A stretch of DNA of 64,000 nt from CAVTRI01 sp963737075 (GTDB taxonomy: Bacteria > Actinomycetota > Acidimicrobiia > Acidimicrobiales > Palsa-688), in assembly GCA_963737075.1 (NCBI GenBank), contig CAVTRI010000002.1:1488001-1552000 (forward strand), given 5' to 3'. A program made the translations under genes and the position numbers. Below, one piece after another: positions 8,059 to 17,743 of the stretch (position 1 is the stretch's first letter; each line of letters starts with the position of its first letter). The notes under the pieces are model-generated. The model had not been told where the DNA came from and did not search any database. It worked only from the letters and a program-made list of their open reading frames with translations.

Positions 8059-8596
8059 GTGGGCGCGAGACCTCGGCGGAGGAGCTCCGTCGACTTCGCT
8101 GCGAGGTCAAGGACCTGGCGGAGGAGGCGGAGATCGCCCGGCGGCTGGCCGCCTTCGACGAGGGGGGCCTCGAAGGCCGGGAGCGCATCTACTGGTTCAT
8201 CGAGGCGGAGTCGGCCAACTTCGCGCTGGTGACGCTGTGCCGGGTCTGTCGGGTGTCTCGCTCGGCCTTCTATGCCTGGCGGGCCGGCCAGGACGGGCCC
8301 AGGGACACCGTCGTTGAGGAGGCGCACCTGGCGAATCGGATCTTCGACATCTGGAGGCCAGCCGCCGCCGGTATGGGGCGCCGAGAGTGACCGCCCAGTT
8401 GTGGCGGGAGGGCCGGCGGGTGAACGAGAAGCGGGTGGCGCGCCTCATGGGCGAGCTGGGCATCGCCGGCATCTCCGGCCGACGGAAGGTCAAGACCACC
8501 CGCCGCGACCCTGCCGCCACCCCCGCCCCGGACCTGGTGGAGCGAGACTTCGCTGCGGACCGCCCGGACGAACTGTGGGTGACCGATGTCACCTAT
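8055..8596 (+). pseudogene. IS3-type transposase OrfB, 5' part (frameshifted and split)
   Basis: It starts at the ATGA overlap and encodes the OrfB N-terminus (RIYWFIEAESANFALVTLC, SRSAFYAWRAGQDGPRD). Near 8372 one base seems to be missing, since the family sequence YGAPRVTAQLW continues only in another frame, after which the gene reads NEKRVARLMGELGIAGISG and DELWVTDVTY. At DVTY, just after the first catalytic Asp, the Tn554-like element begins. The rest of the gene resumes at 11699 as TYIPTDESWLYL. Confidence 0.85.
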
Positions 8597-8622
8597 TCGG
8601 CTCAGCTGTTGGTTATGTGCAG
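8590..8622 (+). repeat. 33-bp terminal inverted repeat, left end
   Basis: Begins CACCTATTCGGCTCAGCTGT and ends TTATGTGCAG. It is an exact reverse complement of 11646-11678. Its first seven bases also belong to the interrupted orfB reading frame. Confidence 0.9.
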
Positions 8623-8678
8623 GTCGGTGGTGGGGGGTTTGACGTCAGGGGGGAATCGGTTTCGGGGGCTGCACATAA

Positions 8679-9680
8679 TCAAAGGCCTTCGAGGAAGGCG
8701 AGGAGCTGGTCGCCTGGTCGTAATCGGGTAGGCGTTGGGCTGGGGTCGTTCAGGCGGGCGAGGGTGGCTTCTTTGGTGGCGAGGTCGGCTTCGAGGTATT
8801 GGTGGGTGACGGCTGGGCTGGAATGGCCGAGCCACAAGGCGATGACAGCAAGCTCGGTGCCCGATTCGAGGAGGTGGACGGCGGTCGAGTGCCTCAAGGT
8901 GTGAGGTGAGATATGCCGACCGCAAAGAGACGGGCATGGCTGCTGGGCGACTGCGACGGCACGGTCGAGGTGTTCGCGCACCCCAGAGCGGGTCAGCGCT
9001 GTGCCGTTCCTGTTGGGAAAGACCGCGGTATCGGGGGCCGTGGGGATCGCGTTGAGCCAGGAACGCAGCGCGGCGGCGGTGTTGGCCCATAGTGGGATGA
9101 CTCGTTGTCTGCGTCCTTTGCCGTGGAGGTGCAGGGCGCTTTGCCGGTCGAGTAGCACGTGTCGGACTTGTAGGCCGGTGAGCTCTGAGACGCGGGCGCC
9201 GGTGTTGTAGGCGACGGCGAGCAGGACGGCATCGCGTTGGCCGCTCCAGTTGTTGCGGTGGGGGGCGGCGAGGATCGCGGCGACCTCTTGCCTTGTGAGG
9301 TAGCCGAGCGCTGGTCGGTCGAACCGTTTGGCGGGGATGGCCAGCACCCGGGTGGTGATCGCCAGGGAGGCCGGGTCCCTGACAGCGGCGTAGCGCATGA
9401 AGGAGTGGATGGCGGCGAGGCGGGCGTTGCGGGTGCGGGCGCTGTTGTGCCGGTCGGTCTCGAGGTAGTCGAGGAAGTCGAGGATCAGCGGGGCCTCCAA
9501 GTCGGCCATGGTCAGCTTCGAGGGTGGCTTGCCGAGGCGATTCTCAATGAAGCCGAACAGCAGCTCGAAGGCGTCGCGGTAGCTCTCCACGGTCCGGGCG
9601 CTGGCGCCGCGCTCGTTGATCAGGCGGCGCACGAAGAAGTCCTGGACGAGTTGGTCGAAACCGATCTGAGGCGTTCTCAT
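8679..9680 (-). CDS. Tyrosine recombinase/integrase (third of the triple)
   Basis: An intact 333-residue site-specific recombinase. The N-terminal SAM-like core-binding domain (SARTVESYRDAFELLFGFIE) is followed by the catalytic domain with Arg in NTGARVSELTGLQ, the HTLRH box, a distal H in WLGHSSPAVTHQ and the Tyr nucleophile in QYLEAD. Its ATG overlaps the stop of the upstream recombinase (ATGA), implying translational coupling. It is the only complete recombinase of the three and lies nearest the left terminal repeat. Confidence 0.92.
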   Translation of the reverse strand: MRTPQIGFDQLVQDFFVRRLINERGASARTVESYRDAFELLFGFIENRLGKPPSKLTMADLEAPLILDFLDYLETDRHNSARTRNARLAAIHSFMRYAAVRDPASLAITTRVLAIPAKRFDRPALGYLTRQEVAAILAAPHRNNWSGQRDAVLLAVAYNTGARVSELTGLQVRHVLLDRQSALHLHGKGRRQRVIPLWANTAAALRSWLNAIPTAPDTAVFPNRNGTALTRSGVREHLDRAVAVAQQPCPSLCGRHISPHTLRHSTAVHLLESGTELAVIALWLGHSSPAVTHQYLEADLATKEATLARLNDPSPTPTRLRPGDQLLAFLEGL

Positions 9681-10602
9681 GGCCGAACCGACTGTTCGCG
9701 TCCGCTGAATGCTTCGGAGCGGTCGGCCACGATGCCCATCAGCTCTGGAACGGCGGAGAGATACCAGTAGACGTCACGGACCTCGACATGGCCGAGGTAG
9801 GTGGCCAGCGCCGGAATCCTAGCGTCGACGTCGACGCCTTGGGGGTCCCAGGTCTGGATTCGCCGCACCACCATCCGGTGGCGAAGGTCATGCACCCGTG
9901 GGACGCGGGTGCGCCCGCTGGCATCCCAGCCCAAGCGCCGTCGAACCAAGCGGAAGGCGTGGTGGGCGGTGTTGTAGCTGATCCGCTCGCTGGCCTCGGT
10001 GCGGAAGAAGGCGTCGGTTCCCGTCGGGGAGCCGAGGAGACGGCGCCATGGCGCTGGGATGCAACGGGATCAGGCGGGTCAGACCGCGTTTGCCTGCTCT
10101 CACCATGATTACGCCGGCGTCGAGGTCGACGTCCGCACATGACAGGGTGAGCACCTCGCTGATCCGTAGCCCGGTGCAAGCCAGGAGACCGAACAGCGTG
10201 ACATAACAGCGGGGACGCAGCCCACCGACGGGATCTAACCCGGCGGCGGTGTTGAGCAGTGCGGCGATCTCGTCGTCGGTGTAGACTTGCGGGGGCTTCC
10301 TGGCTCCAGTGGCACCCAACAGCCCCGATGCGGGCACCTCGGTGGCACCGTCGAGGGCTGAGAGGTGCCGCAAGAAGCCCCGCACGGTCGCCAGACGTCG
10401 CGCCGGGTTGCACGGATCGGTCGAGGTCGACGAGGTCGCCCACTCCAGAGTCGACTCCAGCGAGATCGGACCGCTGTGGTTGGCACTGTCGAGATGTCGG
10501 GCGAAGGCTCGCAGAGCGCGCTCTTGGGTAGGGGACCGATAGCCGAGGCCGTGCCGCATCGCTATGTGGACCTCGACCGCTGTCATGACCGGCGCGGTCA
10601 CG
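9677..10602 (-). pseudogene. Tyrosine recombinase/integrase (second of the triple), frameshifted
   Basis: The start is a GTG overlapping the previous stop (GTGA), or the ATG twelve bases on giving MTAVEVHIAMRHGLGYR. The N-terminal part continues through VYTDDEIAALLNTAAGLDP and LLACTGLRISEVLTLSCADV with the first catalytic Arg. Near 10045 the family reading moves to another frame (RRLLGSPTGTDAFFRTEA), then ends with RVHDLRHRMVVRRIQTW, the H-x-x-R box, and TYLGHVEVRDVYWYLSAVPE with the Tyr nucleophile. A one-base error or mutation accounts for the break. Confidence 0.8.
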
Positions 10603-11536
10603 GTCTCGCCTCCGGCCAGGGCATAGCCACCTCGCGCAGGGCTGCGACGTCGACCGCGGCATAGATGCGAGTCGTGGCCACGCACGAGTGGCCGAGCAGA
10701 CCGGCTATCTGGCTCAGACCAACGCCACGGGGCGAGCAATCCGGTGGCCAGAGAATGGCGCAGCAGGTTCGCGCCTCGACTGGGCGCGTCGATCCCGGCG
10801 CGATCCAGCGCTCGGCCCACGGCTCGCCCGACAATGCTGTCGCTGATCGGAGCCCCAGGCCGAAGGCTGTGTAGCACGAACACCTCCCTCGCCGCCGTAT
10901 CCGCACGGCCGCGCTGGAGGTACTCGGCGAGCGCCTTGCCGACCTCAGCGGTCAATGGCAGCAGTGCTCCATGCCCGGTCTTGCGAGCCGGACCCGCACC
11001 GTGGTGGCTCGCCAGTCAATGTCCTCCAGCCGGAGCCGGACGACCTCGCTGGCCCGCAACCCGAGCCTGCAGATGCACAAGACGATCGCCCGGTCACGCA
11101 AATCCCGCGCCGAGGACGACTCCAGGGAAGTGATCAGTCCCTCGAGCGAATCGTGATCGAGATATCGCACGAGCCCCCTCCGGCGGTGCGGCACCATAGG
11201 GACTGCATTGTCCAGCCGGTCGGCACGCAGACCCTCGACCCGCAAGAACCGGAAGAACGACCGCAGCGATGACGCGACAAGCTCAACCGTCTTGGGCTGG
11301 TAGCGGTCCGCTGCCCCGGCGATGAACCCGATGACATGCCCGGCACCGATCTTCCCCACGTCCACCTGATCGTCAGGGAAGGTCTCCTGCAAGAAGGACC
11401 CGACAAACCGGCAATAGTTATCCCGCCTCCCAACGCAAAGCCCTCGACTCTGTCGCAGATGCTCATCGAAGGCGGCCAAGGCCGTCTCCTTGCTCCAAGC
11501 GTTTCCAGACGTCATCAGCTCCTCCTCGTCGTCCAA
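10598..11536 (-). pseudogene. Tyrosine recombinase/integrase (first of the triple), two frameshifts
   Basis: The first gene of the unit. The N-terminal domain is clear (FDEHLRQSRGLCVGRRDNYC, SLRSFFRFLRVEGL) and the catalytic domain starts with RLGLRASEVVRLRLEDIDW. Near 10970 the coding frame shifts to PLTAEVGKALAEYLQRGRAD and NLLRHSLATGLLA (H-x-x-R-H equivalent). Near 10735 it shifts again to GLSQIAGLLGHSCVATTRIY, with the nucleophile Tyr, and ends in PWPEARP. Two separate lesions make a working product unlikely unless they are sequence errors. Confidence 0.78.
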
Positions 11537-11645
11537 CCCCCTGGCTGGCCCAACGAAGAAGCGTCGCGTTATGTGCAGCTACCCGACGGCTGCCCCATCG
11601 CGATCGCGAAGCAATCCGAGGAAGCCCCGACCTCAAGCCGCTGAA

Positions 11646-11678
11646 CTGCACATAACCAACAGCTGAGCCGAATAGGTG
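11646..11678 (-). repeat. 33-bp terminal inverted repeat, right end
   Basis: Exact mirror of 8590-8622. It overlaps the left arm of a hairpin that extends to the resumed orfB sequence. Confidence 0.9.
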
Positions 11679-11703
11679 TTATGGAGAGCTGCGCATAACA
11701 CCT
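11674..11703. repeat. Hairpin at the right end of the Tn554-like element
   Basis: Two perfect 10-base arms, AGGTGTTATG and CATAACACCT, flank a 10-base loop. The right arm runs into the target (cacctac), so the structure spans the element junction. A role in recombinase binding is an inference. Confidence 0.7.
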
Positions 11704-12149
11704 ACATCCCAACCGATGAGAGCTGGCTGTATCTGTGCACGATCCTGCACGTGTTCAGCCGCATGCTGGCTGGTCCATCGGTGATCACCTGCGCACCGAA
11801 CTGTGCACCGACGCCCTGCGGGCCGCATGGACGGGCCGGGGCCGGCGGCCGCTGGTGGGCACCGTGCTGCATTCCGATCACGGTTGCCCAGTCAGTACAC
11901 CTCCGCCGAGTTCCGGGCGGTCTGTGGGCGGTTGGGGATCGTCCAGTCGATAATGCGATGGCTGAGAGCCTGTGGTCTTCTCTAAAGCGCGAGGTTGTTG
12001 ATCACGACCATTTTAGCACGAAGGAGCAAGGCAGAAGGCTAGTATTCGAGTGGATCGTCTGGCATAATCGCCAACGGCTTCACAGTTCTATCGGGTACCT
12101 GACGCCGGTCGAATTCGAAGCCTCATATCACACCCAACAAGCAGCGTAG
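11699..12149 (+). pseudogene. IS3-type transposase OrfB, 3' part (multiple lesions)
   Basis: It resumes the split OrfB at TYIPTDESWLYLCTILHVFS and continues with RMLAG, ELCTDALRAAW and HSDHGC, with the second catalytic Asp. Two further lesions follow. A small insertion after HSDHGC disturbs the QYTSAEFRAVCGRLGI segment, and near 11950 the stretch between IVQS and DNAMAES is too short, as if some 20 bases were deleted. The end, ESLWSSLKREVVDHDHFST and RQRLHSSIGYLTPVEFEAS, is normal for the family. A right end of the IS near 12179 (GGGGGAACCCCA) is possible, but no matching left end was found. Confidence 0.82.
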
Positions 12150-12179
12150 AACGGTGTCCGGTCTGCCGGGGGAACCCCA

Positions 12180-12573
12180 GCGGTCAGCTGCCAAACCGGC
12201 TTGGTGACGCCGTCTACAAACGGCTCCTTAGCCCTTTCACCACCCGGTCCCCTCGGTTTGGTTCGATCAGCTCCTAGCCTAGACCGTCGCCTCTGCCCTG
12301 GTCGACCCGCTCGTGCATCACGCCCACCTCAGCGTCACCGAATGGCCAACCAATCGGCCTCGGTGACGCTCTCGCCGGCAAAGCCGTTGCGTCCCTGGCT
12401 TAACCAAACCGGGAGAACAAGGCCATTCGCAGGAAGTTCCCCTGACCGTCTTCGGGAGACCAAGTGCCGGGTCGCCGACAACGTCGACATCGGCCCCTCG
12501 ATGTCGCAGGGATCACCGCCCACCCGACCGTTCCCCGCACACACCGGTCGGAGCTGGCCCTGGCCAGGGGAAG
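12180..12573. other. Non-coding stretch after the second IS3-type element
   Basis: Short open frames exist on both strands but none has a recognisable motif, a ribosome-binding site or a family resemblance. I see no repeats or RNA gene. Confidence 0.4.
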
Positions 12574-12961
12574 CTAGCCCGCGGCCCCGTTCGAGTTGAA
12601 GATGTCGAACAGAATCCGTGTGGTCCCATCCGGGCGGGTCTCGTGGACGACGACGTACATCCCGTCGTCCGTCACTCGGGCTGCGCCCTCTGGCTCGATG
12701 CCCAGCGTGTACCGCCCGTATTCGACGGTCATATCGCCTGATTCACGGACATCGAGAGGGTCGAGATCGAGCGATCGCGCTCCCATGTCAAGAAGGCCTT
12801 GCACGGCGGCCTGGATCTCCCCCAATCCCTCGCAGGGCGGCACGTTGGGCGGTAAAAACCGGGCATTCTGGGTGGTACAGGCTCGCCAGGGCAGCGGCGT
12901 CGCGGTTGGCGACACCCTCGTGAAAGGCCTTCGCGACCGCATCCACATCGGCAACAGTCAT
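12574..12961 (-). pseudogene. SnoaL/DUF4440-like small protein, frameshifted
   Basis: The start ATG follows GGGAGACAA. The protein begins MTVADVDAVAKAFHEGVANR and DAAALASLYHPE, the typical opening of an NTF2-fold SnoaL/DUF4440 protein. After YHPE the family sequence continues only in another frame: ARFLPPNVPPCEGLGEIQ, LLDMGARSLDLDPLDV and RPDGTTRILFDIFNSN. One base lost or gained near 12870 explains this. The complete product would be about 128 residues with a cone-shaped pocket. The substrate is unknown. It stands alone between mobile remnants. Confidence 0.65.
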
Positions 12962-13602
12962 TTGTCTCCCGTTTCTTGACCACCATGGCATATCCCCATG
13001 TTGGACTCAAGCCTTGCGGACGCCGCCCGGGCACAGGTGTCGTGACAGTCGGCCACCGCCAAGACCTGTACGCAGGGTCTACGGACGACAGCACAATCAC
13101 GAGGCAACCGTGGGATGGCCTGTGCCGGGCCGCAACCACTCAAGGGTGCCGAGATAGCCACAGGCCGTCGTCAAGCGAATGAACGCGCCCACTAGTCGTT
13201 TGTGACCGCCCCGTCGCCTTCCGAGGGAGAGGTTCGATGGTCTCTCGATGAGTTCGACCCGGTCAAGTTGCACGGTAGCGCTCACCGCACGGCTTCCTTG
13301 GCGAGACGCTTGTATTCACGGTCGGATCCGTTCGGCCGCCTCGTCAGGATCCCACCATGCCGGTGGTTTGGCGGTGCCTTCGGTGAGCGGACGGGGCCGG
13401 GGGTCCCGGCCCGCCGTTGTCGTCGGCGCTCACTCGGGGTACTCCGGGTAGTCGGTCCAGCCCAATTCTCGCCGTCGGTTCGCGCGAGGAGTTCGTTGCA
13501 TAGCGACCCGGCAGGCACGTTGCCTCCGATCGACAAAGCCGGACGCGAATTCCGCTGTCGGGTCAGTACCTAACCCGCCACGTTTAGAAGCGAAACGGCA
13601 CG
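12962..13602. other. Long stretch without a convincing gene
   Basis: Open frames of 60-120 residues occur on both strands, but all are Arg/Ser/Pro-rich and look like reading frames of GC-rich non-coding DNA. No repeat, transposase motif or RNA fold was recognised. Confidence 0.4.
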
Positions 13603-14616
13603 CTAAGAGGTCAGACCCTGCATCAGCGCATTTTGATATGCAAGGGAGGACTTCGGTCCGGTGTAGTTCTGATCGCACGCCGTGGAGCTTTGGTTCGCGA
13701 GAATATCGTCGTAGTTCCAGATGAAGCCTCCCTGAAGCGCGATCTTCTCGTCGTTCTTCCATGCGGTGAACCTGTCCTTCACCGTGGGCGGGATTGATCC
13801 GCAAACCGGGTTGCTCGTGTTGCAGCACCAAAGACCAGGCACCGTGAACGACGCACCATTAATACCCAAGCCCGTGTCGTTTACCGCCGCTATCCAATCG
13901 GCCGGATCGTTGTAGCCGCCACCGTCGTAGCACTGGAGGTTCATCCATAGCACGGTAGGCTCCCGTGGGACATACAGGCTCTTCAGTACGTGCATCCAGT
14001 CGGACACATCGCCGTAGGGGCAGAACGTTAGGCTGAAACCGATCTCTTTGAGCATGCTCCCAAAGGCGGTCAGCGTTTGCTTCCAGCTGTAGTCGGGGTA
14101 ATACCCTGACTCGAACTCTTCGCAATCAAAATCGACGAACCGGATGAACGGCAGCACATTCTTCAAAACGATGAAGTTCCGGTACAACACCGTGCCAGTA
14201 TCGATACTGCCGTTAGTAATAAAATTGCCCCAAATGGTCTGATAGTCCTCGACGCCATACGGGGGCTGCGAACTTCCGGCACCACCGATTGAACAGCCCA
14301 TCAGCTCGACCATACCCTTGCCGCTTTTGGCCGCGAAGAGTTGCTGCAACTGTCCAGGCCAAGCAGATGGACCGACATACTCCCCATCCGACACGATGAT
14401 AACCCCAGGGTCGGAAGAGTCGTATGGATTGTTGAAGATGATGTCGCCAGTCTTCAGACCCGGTATCGGGTCTTTGGCTCCCGGTCCACGGCCGATATGG
14501 AAGAGGCCGAGCAGGACGGTCTTAAATCCCGAGTCATACACGTCGTTCGTGTTGCTAGCGATGTGAGCGGGTCCGAGCCCATTGCCGGCATACACGATCG
14601 TGTTCAGGTCGCTCAT
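13603..14616 (-). CDS. GH18-like TIM-barrel protein
   Basis: A 337-residue protein without a signal peptide, starting ATG after a GGAGCG site. The order of beta-strand-like segments (TIVYAGNGLGPAHIA, FKTVLLGLFHIG, GVIIVSDGEY, GMVELMGCSIGGAGS, FIRFVDFDCEEFES, IGFSLTFCPYGD, VLWMNLQCYDGG, GGFIWNYDDIL) fits a glycoside hydrolase 18-like barrel. VDFDCEE lies where GH18 enzymes carry their D-x-D-x-E catalytic motif. Several Cys residues cluster in the second half (WCCNTSNPVCGS). Activity on chitin-type glycans is possible but not shown. Its base usage is visibly less GC-rich than its neighbours (ATA, AAT and ATT codons), and it is flanked by mobile remnants, which suggests recent transfer. Confidence 0.6.
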   Translation of the reverse strand: MSDLNTIVYAGNGLGPAHIASNTNDVYDSGFKTVLLGLFHIGRGPGAKDPIPGLKTGDIIFNNPYDSSDPGVIIVSDGEYVGPSAWPGQLQQLFAAKSGKGMVELMGCSIGGAGSSQPPYGVEDYQTIWGNFITNGSIDTGTVLYRNFIVLKNVLPFIRFVDFDCEEFESGYYPDYSWKQTLTAFGSMLKEIGFSLTFCPYGDVSDWMHVLKSLYVPREPTVLWMNLQCYDGGGYNDPADWIAAVNDTGLGINGASFTVPGLWCCNTSNPVCGSIPPTVKDRFTAWKNDEKIALQGGFIWNYDDILANQSSTACDQNYTGPKSSLAYQNALMQGLTS

Positions 14617-15005
14617 ACGTCGCTCCTACTGGTCGCGGGTCACAATCTTCCGATGACGGACACGGAGGCGGTCGGGCACAGGGCCGTCGCACGCGTCGTT
14701 GGCCTTGATCCGCGCGATGCTCACGCGAGTCGGACGAAGTCGACATCGGGAGGCATTCGTTGCCCGTGGTAGAGACCGGCGTCCGCTCCAGACGCAGCTT
14801 GGCCGCATCCGTGCTGTTCCCGATCTTCTCCCCATCTTGTCCGGACGCCGGGCGTCTGGCCGTTGGGGGCTGAACGAGGATGGCGCGGTCGGTTCAGCCG
14901 AGACCACGGAATCCGATGTTGAGCGCGGTGCCGCGAATGACGACGGCGGCGAAGGCGAGCGCACCCGCGCTATTGTAGTAGGCGGCGACGTTACGAGATT
15001 GGCTC
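14617..15005. other. Intergenic stretch upstream of the IS3-type remnant
   Basis: No gene is well supported. A minus-strand frame at about 14895-15000 reads YNSAGALAFAAVVIRG, which could be the tail of a lost gene, but there is too little to name it. Confidence 0.35.
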
Positions 15006-15712
15006 GATCCCCAGCCGTTTGAGCTGGCCCCAGGCGCATTCAAGCCCGAGCTGATGGCCACCATGCCCAACGAGGTCTGGAGCTGGGATGTCACCAAGCT
15101 GCTCGGGCCGGCCTCATGGTGGTGGTTCTACCTGTATGTGATCGTCGACATCTTCAGCCGGTACGTGCCCGGCTGGATGCTCGCTCGAGCCGAGAACGGC
15201 CGCCTCGCCGAGGTGCTGCTGGCCGACACTTTGGCCGAACAGGGCATCGAGCGCGACCAGCTCACCATCCTCTCCGACCGGGGTTCCGGACATTGACCGC
15301 CAAGCCGGTGGCGTTCTTGCTGGCCGGCCTCGGGGTCACCAAGAGCCCCAGCCGGCCGCAGGTCTCCAACGATCTCCAACGACAACCCCTACAGCGAGAG
15401 CCAGTTGCGCACCCTGAAGTAACGGCGGAGTTCCCCGATCGCTTCGGCAGCGACGAGGACGCCCACACCTTCTGTGCTCGTTTCTTCAGGTGGTACAACG
15501 ACGACCACCGCCATTCCGGCATCAGGCACCACACGCCGGCCGACGTCCACTACCGGTGCGCCGAAGCGGTGCGTGACAAGCGTGCGATCGCGCTCGACGC
15601 CACCTACCAGCTGTACCTGGAGCGATTCGTGCATACGCCACCGGAACCATCGGCGTTGCCGACCGTGGCGTGGATCAACGAACCCAACGAGGAGAGCGTT
15701 CCGACACAGTAA
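15006..15712 (+). pseudogene. IS3-family transposase remnant (integrase core)
   Basis: The start matches the middle of an IS3-family OrfB: FKPELMATMPNEVWSWDVTK with the first catalytic Asp, then YLYVIVDIFSRYVPGWMLAR. After TILSDRGSGH there is a stop. The family continues in another frame as TAKPVAFLLAGLGVTKSPSR. A short duplication (ccaacgat/ccaacgac) near 15370 then breaks it again before PYSESQLRTLK. The end, HTFCARFFRWYNDDHRHSGI, TPADVHYR and PPEPSALPTVAWINEP, is well kept. It is a 5'-truncated, multiply broken copy unrelated in sequence to the two IS3-type elements upstream. Confidence 0.82.
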
Positions 15713-15719
15713 ATCCCGA

Positions 15720-15925
15720 AGAATCGGCCTCACAGGGGTTGACACGCGCCGCCAACTGCTGGCCAGGTGCGACCTCTTGAACCGAGAGATCAACGATCTC
15801 GCACGAGAGATCGACGTGCTTGTTCGCCGCCAGGCGCCCTCGCTGGTAGCGGCGGCGGGCTGTGGTGCGTTGACCGCCGCCAAGATTATTGGGGAGACTG
15901 CGGGGGTCGAGCGCTTCCGCGAGAA
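15720..15925 (+). pseudogene. IS110-family transposase remnant
   Basis: One frame carries LLARCDLLNREINDLAREID, then APSLVAAAGCGALTAAKIIG and ETAGVERF. This is the linker and start of the C-terminal domain of IS110-family transposases, where GCG-x-L-x-A-A-x-I is typical. The N-terminal DEDD domain and the Ser-containing C-terminus are both missing. The remnant ends exactly where the opposite-strand GHKL gene loses its family sequence, so this insertion or a later deletion truncated that gene. Confidence 0.7.
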
Positions 15926-17385
15926 GAACGCTTCGAATTCGAAGGTCAGGTCCGTGAACCCGAAGAGGGCATGGGTCAGCTCGTGCAGCAGGGTCCCGCA
16001 GTAGACGGCGGCGTCGGCGAGCTGGTCTCGGCGTATGACGATGCGCCTTTCGGCTGGTTCCCATATAGCGACTACCTCCGCGCCGCGCTCGGAGAGCCGG
16101 GTGGTCTCGGAGATGGCAACGGTGATCCTCTGTTTGTCCAGGTCGACGCCGGCCAGTGCGGCGGCAGGGATCGTGAGGTCGTAGATGGCCCGCTCCAAGT
16201 GGTCGAGCTCTTTCGGGCCGATGAAACGGTAGGAGAAGCTGTCATTCCAGTGGTCGTGGAATCGGCCCAGGTCGAACATGGGCTGGCCGTTGAGGTCCGT
16301 GAGCCCGCCCAGGGCCCGGGCGATGTCGTCGGGGACGATGATGATGCGATAGCCGTCCTCGCGGGCGTATCGGACGCTGGCCAGGCCCGTCTCCGTGACG
16401 GTGACGAAGAGGACTTTTTCGCTGGTCTGGAGCACCCGGCAGGCGTGGATCGCGACGTCCTTCCACCTGAGCTCGTCGTGCATCTGTCCAGAGGTGAACC
16501 GGGCCAGGTCGGCGGTGAGCGGGCCGGCAACCGACGGCGATCGACACTCCTTGAGGACCTCTTTGACCCTTTCGCTGTAGGCTGTCCGTCCCACGTTGGT
16601 GCGCTCCCGGTTGAGGGCACGGCGCAGCCGTTGATGGCGGTGATGTTGTAGGAGAACAGGAAGTTCGGTTCCTCGGCGACTAACAGGCCTTTCACGTAGA
16701 TACGCCCGGGGGCGGCCGGGGGGGGCCGGTCCAGCACCTGGCCGTAGCGGGTCGACTCGAGGGGGTTGGTGTCGCTGAAGCGTAGGAAGAATCCCTTGGC
16801 CGCGGCGATATCGGCGTCGCTGACTCCGACGAGCCTCACTTCGGTGCCGGTCATCGCCGGGTCGGGTGACGGGGTGACGACAGCATGGAGCGTCACCACG
16901 TCCGGGAATCCGGCTTTCGGCAGTTGGGCCGTCGTGATCTGGGCATGGCCTGAGGTGATGGTCGCTACCACCGTGCGGCGGTCGAACACGGCGAGGGCGT
17001 CTTTTAGCCCGATGCCGAACTGGCCGATGACGGCGGGGTGGCGGAGCTTTTCCGGGTTCTCCTTCTGGGTCAGGTGTTCATATCGGAGGCCGCGCCCGAA
17101 GTCGCGTATCACCCATTCGTCGTCACCCGCCTTGAGGATCTCCGGGGAGGCCGTGGCGGTGAGGGCCTGCTCGTCGTGGGCGTTGGCGATCACCTCACGC
17201 ACGGCGAACGCCACCGGCCAGTGCTGAAGGACCTTCTCGATGTTGAGGTCGAAGGCGTGGGAGGAGGACGCGGTGGTGATCTCCTGGCTGCGGGCGGTCA
17301 CGCTGAGCATGCTACGGCCAGCCTGTGACATGGGCTGGCCTCCCTGGACCGCGGCGATTGCCTCGGCGTCATCCGGCGGTGCCAT
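15926..17385 (-). pseudogene. GHKL (HSP90-like) ATPase joined to an HELTH metallopeptidase-like domain; frameshifted, 3'-truncated
   Basis: The start ATG after GGGCGAGGCTG overlaps the upstream gene by 17 bases. The N-terminal half is a GHKL ATPase: REVIANAHDE (N box), RDFGRGL (G1) and VIGQFGIGLKDAL (G2). Further on are GRIYVKGLLVAEEPNFLFSY and ITAING. Near 16625 the reading moves one frame, to LRRALNRERTNVGRTAYSER, and stays open through EKVLFVTVTETGLASVRYAR and IIIVPDDIARALGGL. Near the end LLHELTHALFGFTD has the HExxH zinc-protease signature. Family-like sequence stops at the IS110 remnant. The combination suggests ATP-driven conformational control of a protease-like domain, which is an inference. 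I do not know a named family for it. Confidence 0.65.
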
Positions 17386-17743
17386 CAGCCTCGCCCCCGG
17401 TGGTGTCGTTGCTGATCCATTCCTCGACCTCGTTGACCATGCCGGTAGCCGTTGAGGGAATGCGGGCGAGAACGTCGAATGCCCGGGGCAGGGCCTCATA
17501 CATCTCGACGGGTAGCAGGACTCGAACTGGGAGCGGATCCTCCTTCCCCACCTGCAGCTCGGCGATGCAACTCAGAACGCATTCTTCTTCACCGGTGTGC
17601 AGGTGGCCGGAGGCTGCGAGCACGTGAAAGCCAAGCGGTTCGAGCCGGTTGAGCACGCCGGGCTCGAGCTGGAGCCAACCTTCCGCGGCGCTGTTCACAT
17701 GCAGAAGCTGGTCCGTCGTGACGACGCGATCCTCAAGCGGCAT
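17369..17743 (-). CDS. Hypothetical protein linked to the GHKL gene
   Basis: A 124-residue acidic protein (TDQLLHVNSAAEGWLQLEPG, LEPLGFHVLAASGHLHTGEE, ECVLSCIAELQVGKEDPLPV, VEMYEALPRAFDVLARIP). No known domain is recognised. It overlaps the NYN-like gene upstream by 11 bases and the GHKL gene downstream by 17, so the three were translated as a coupled unit. Predicted alternating strands and helices suggest a compact soluble protein. A partner or inhibitor role is a guess from position only. Confidence 0.6.
   Translation of the reverse strand: MPLEDRVVTTDQLLHVNSAAEGWLQLEPGVLNRLEPLGFHVLAASGHLHTGEEECVLSCIAELQVGKEDPLPVRVLLPVEMYEALPRAFDVLARIPSTATGMVNEVEEWISNDTTGGEADGTAG

Larger units (their letters stand above)
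8590..11678 (-). mobile_element. Tn554-like transposon with three tyrosine recombinases
   Basis: About 3.1 kb inserted into an IS3-type orfB. It carries three tyrosine recombinase genes in tandem on the minus strand with overlapping stop/start codons, the layout of Tn554-type (TnpA/B/C-like) elements. Perfect 33-bp inverted repeats lie at its two ends. The target reads cacctat on the left and cacctac on the right, so a short core is shared rather than a true duplication. Two of the three recombinases are frameshifted, so this copy may be immobile. Confidence 0.85.

Noticed and set aside
12201..12599. A 132-residue plus-strand open frame after the IS3-type element
   Set aside because: No ribosome site, low-complexity composition and no recognisable motif.
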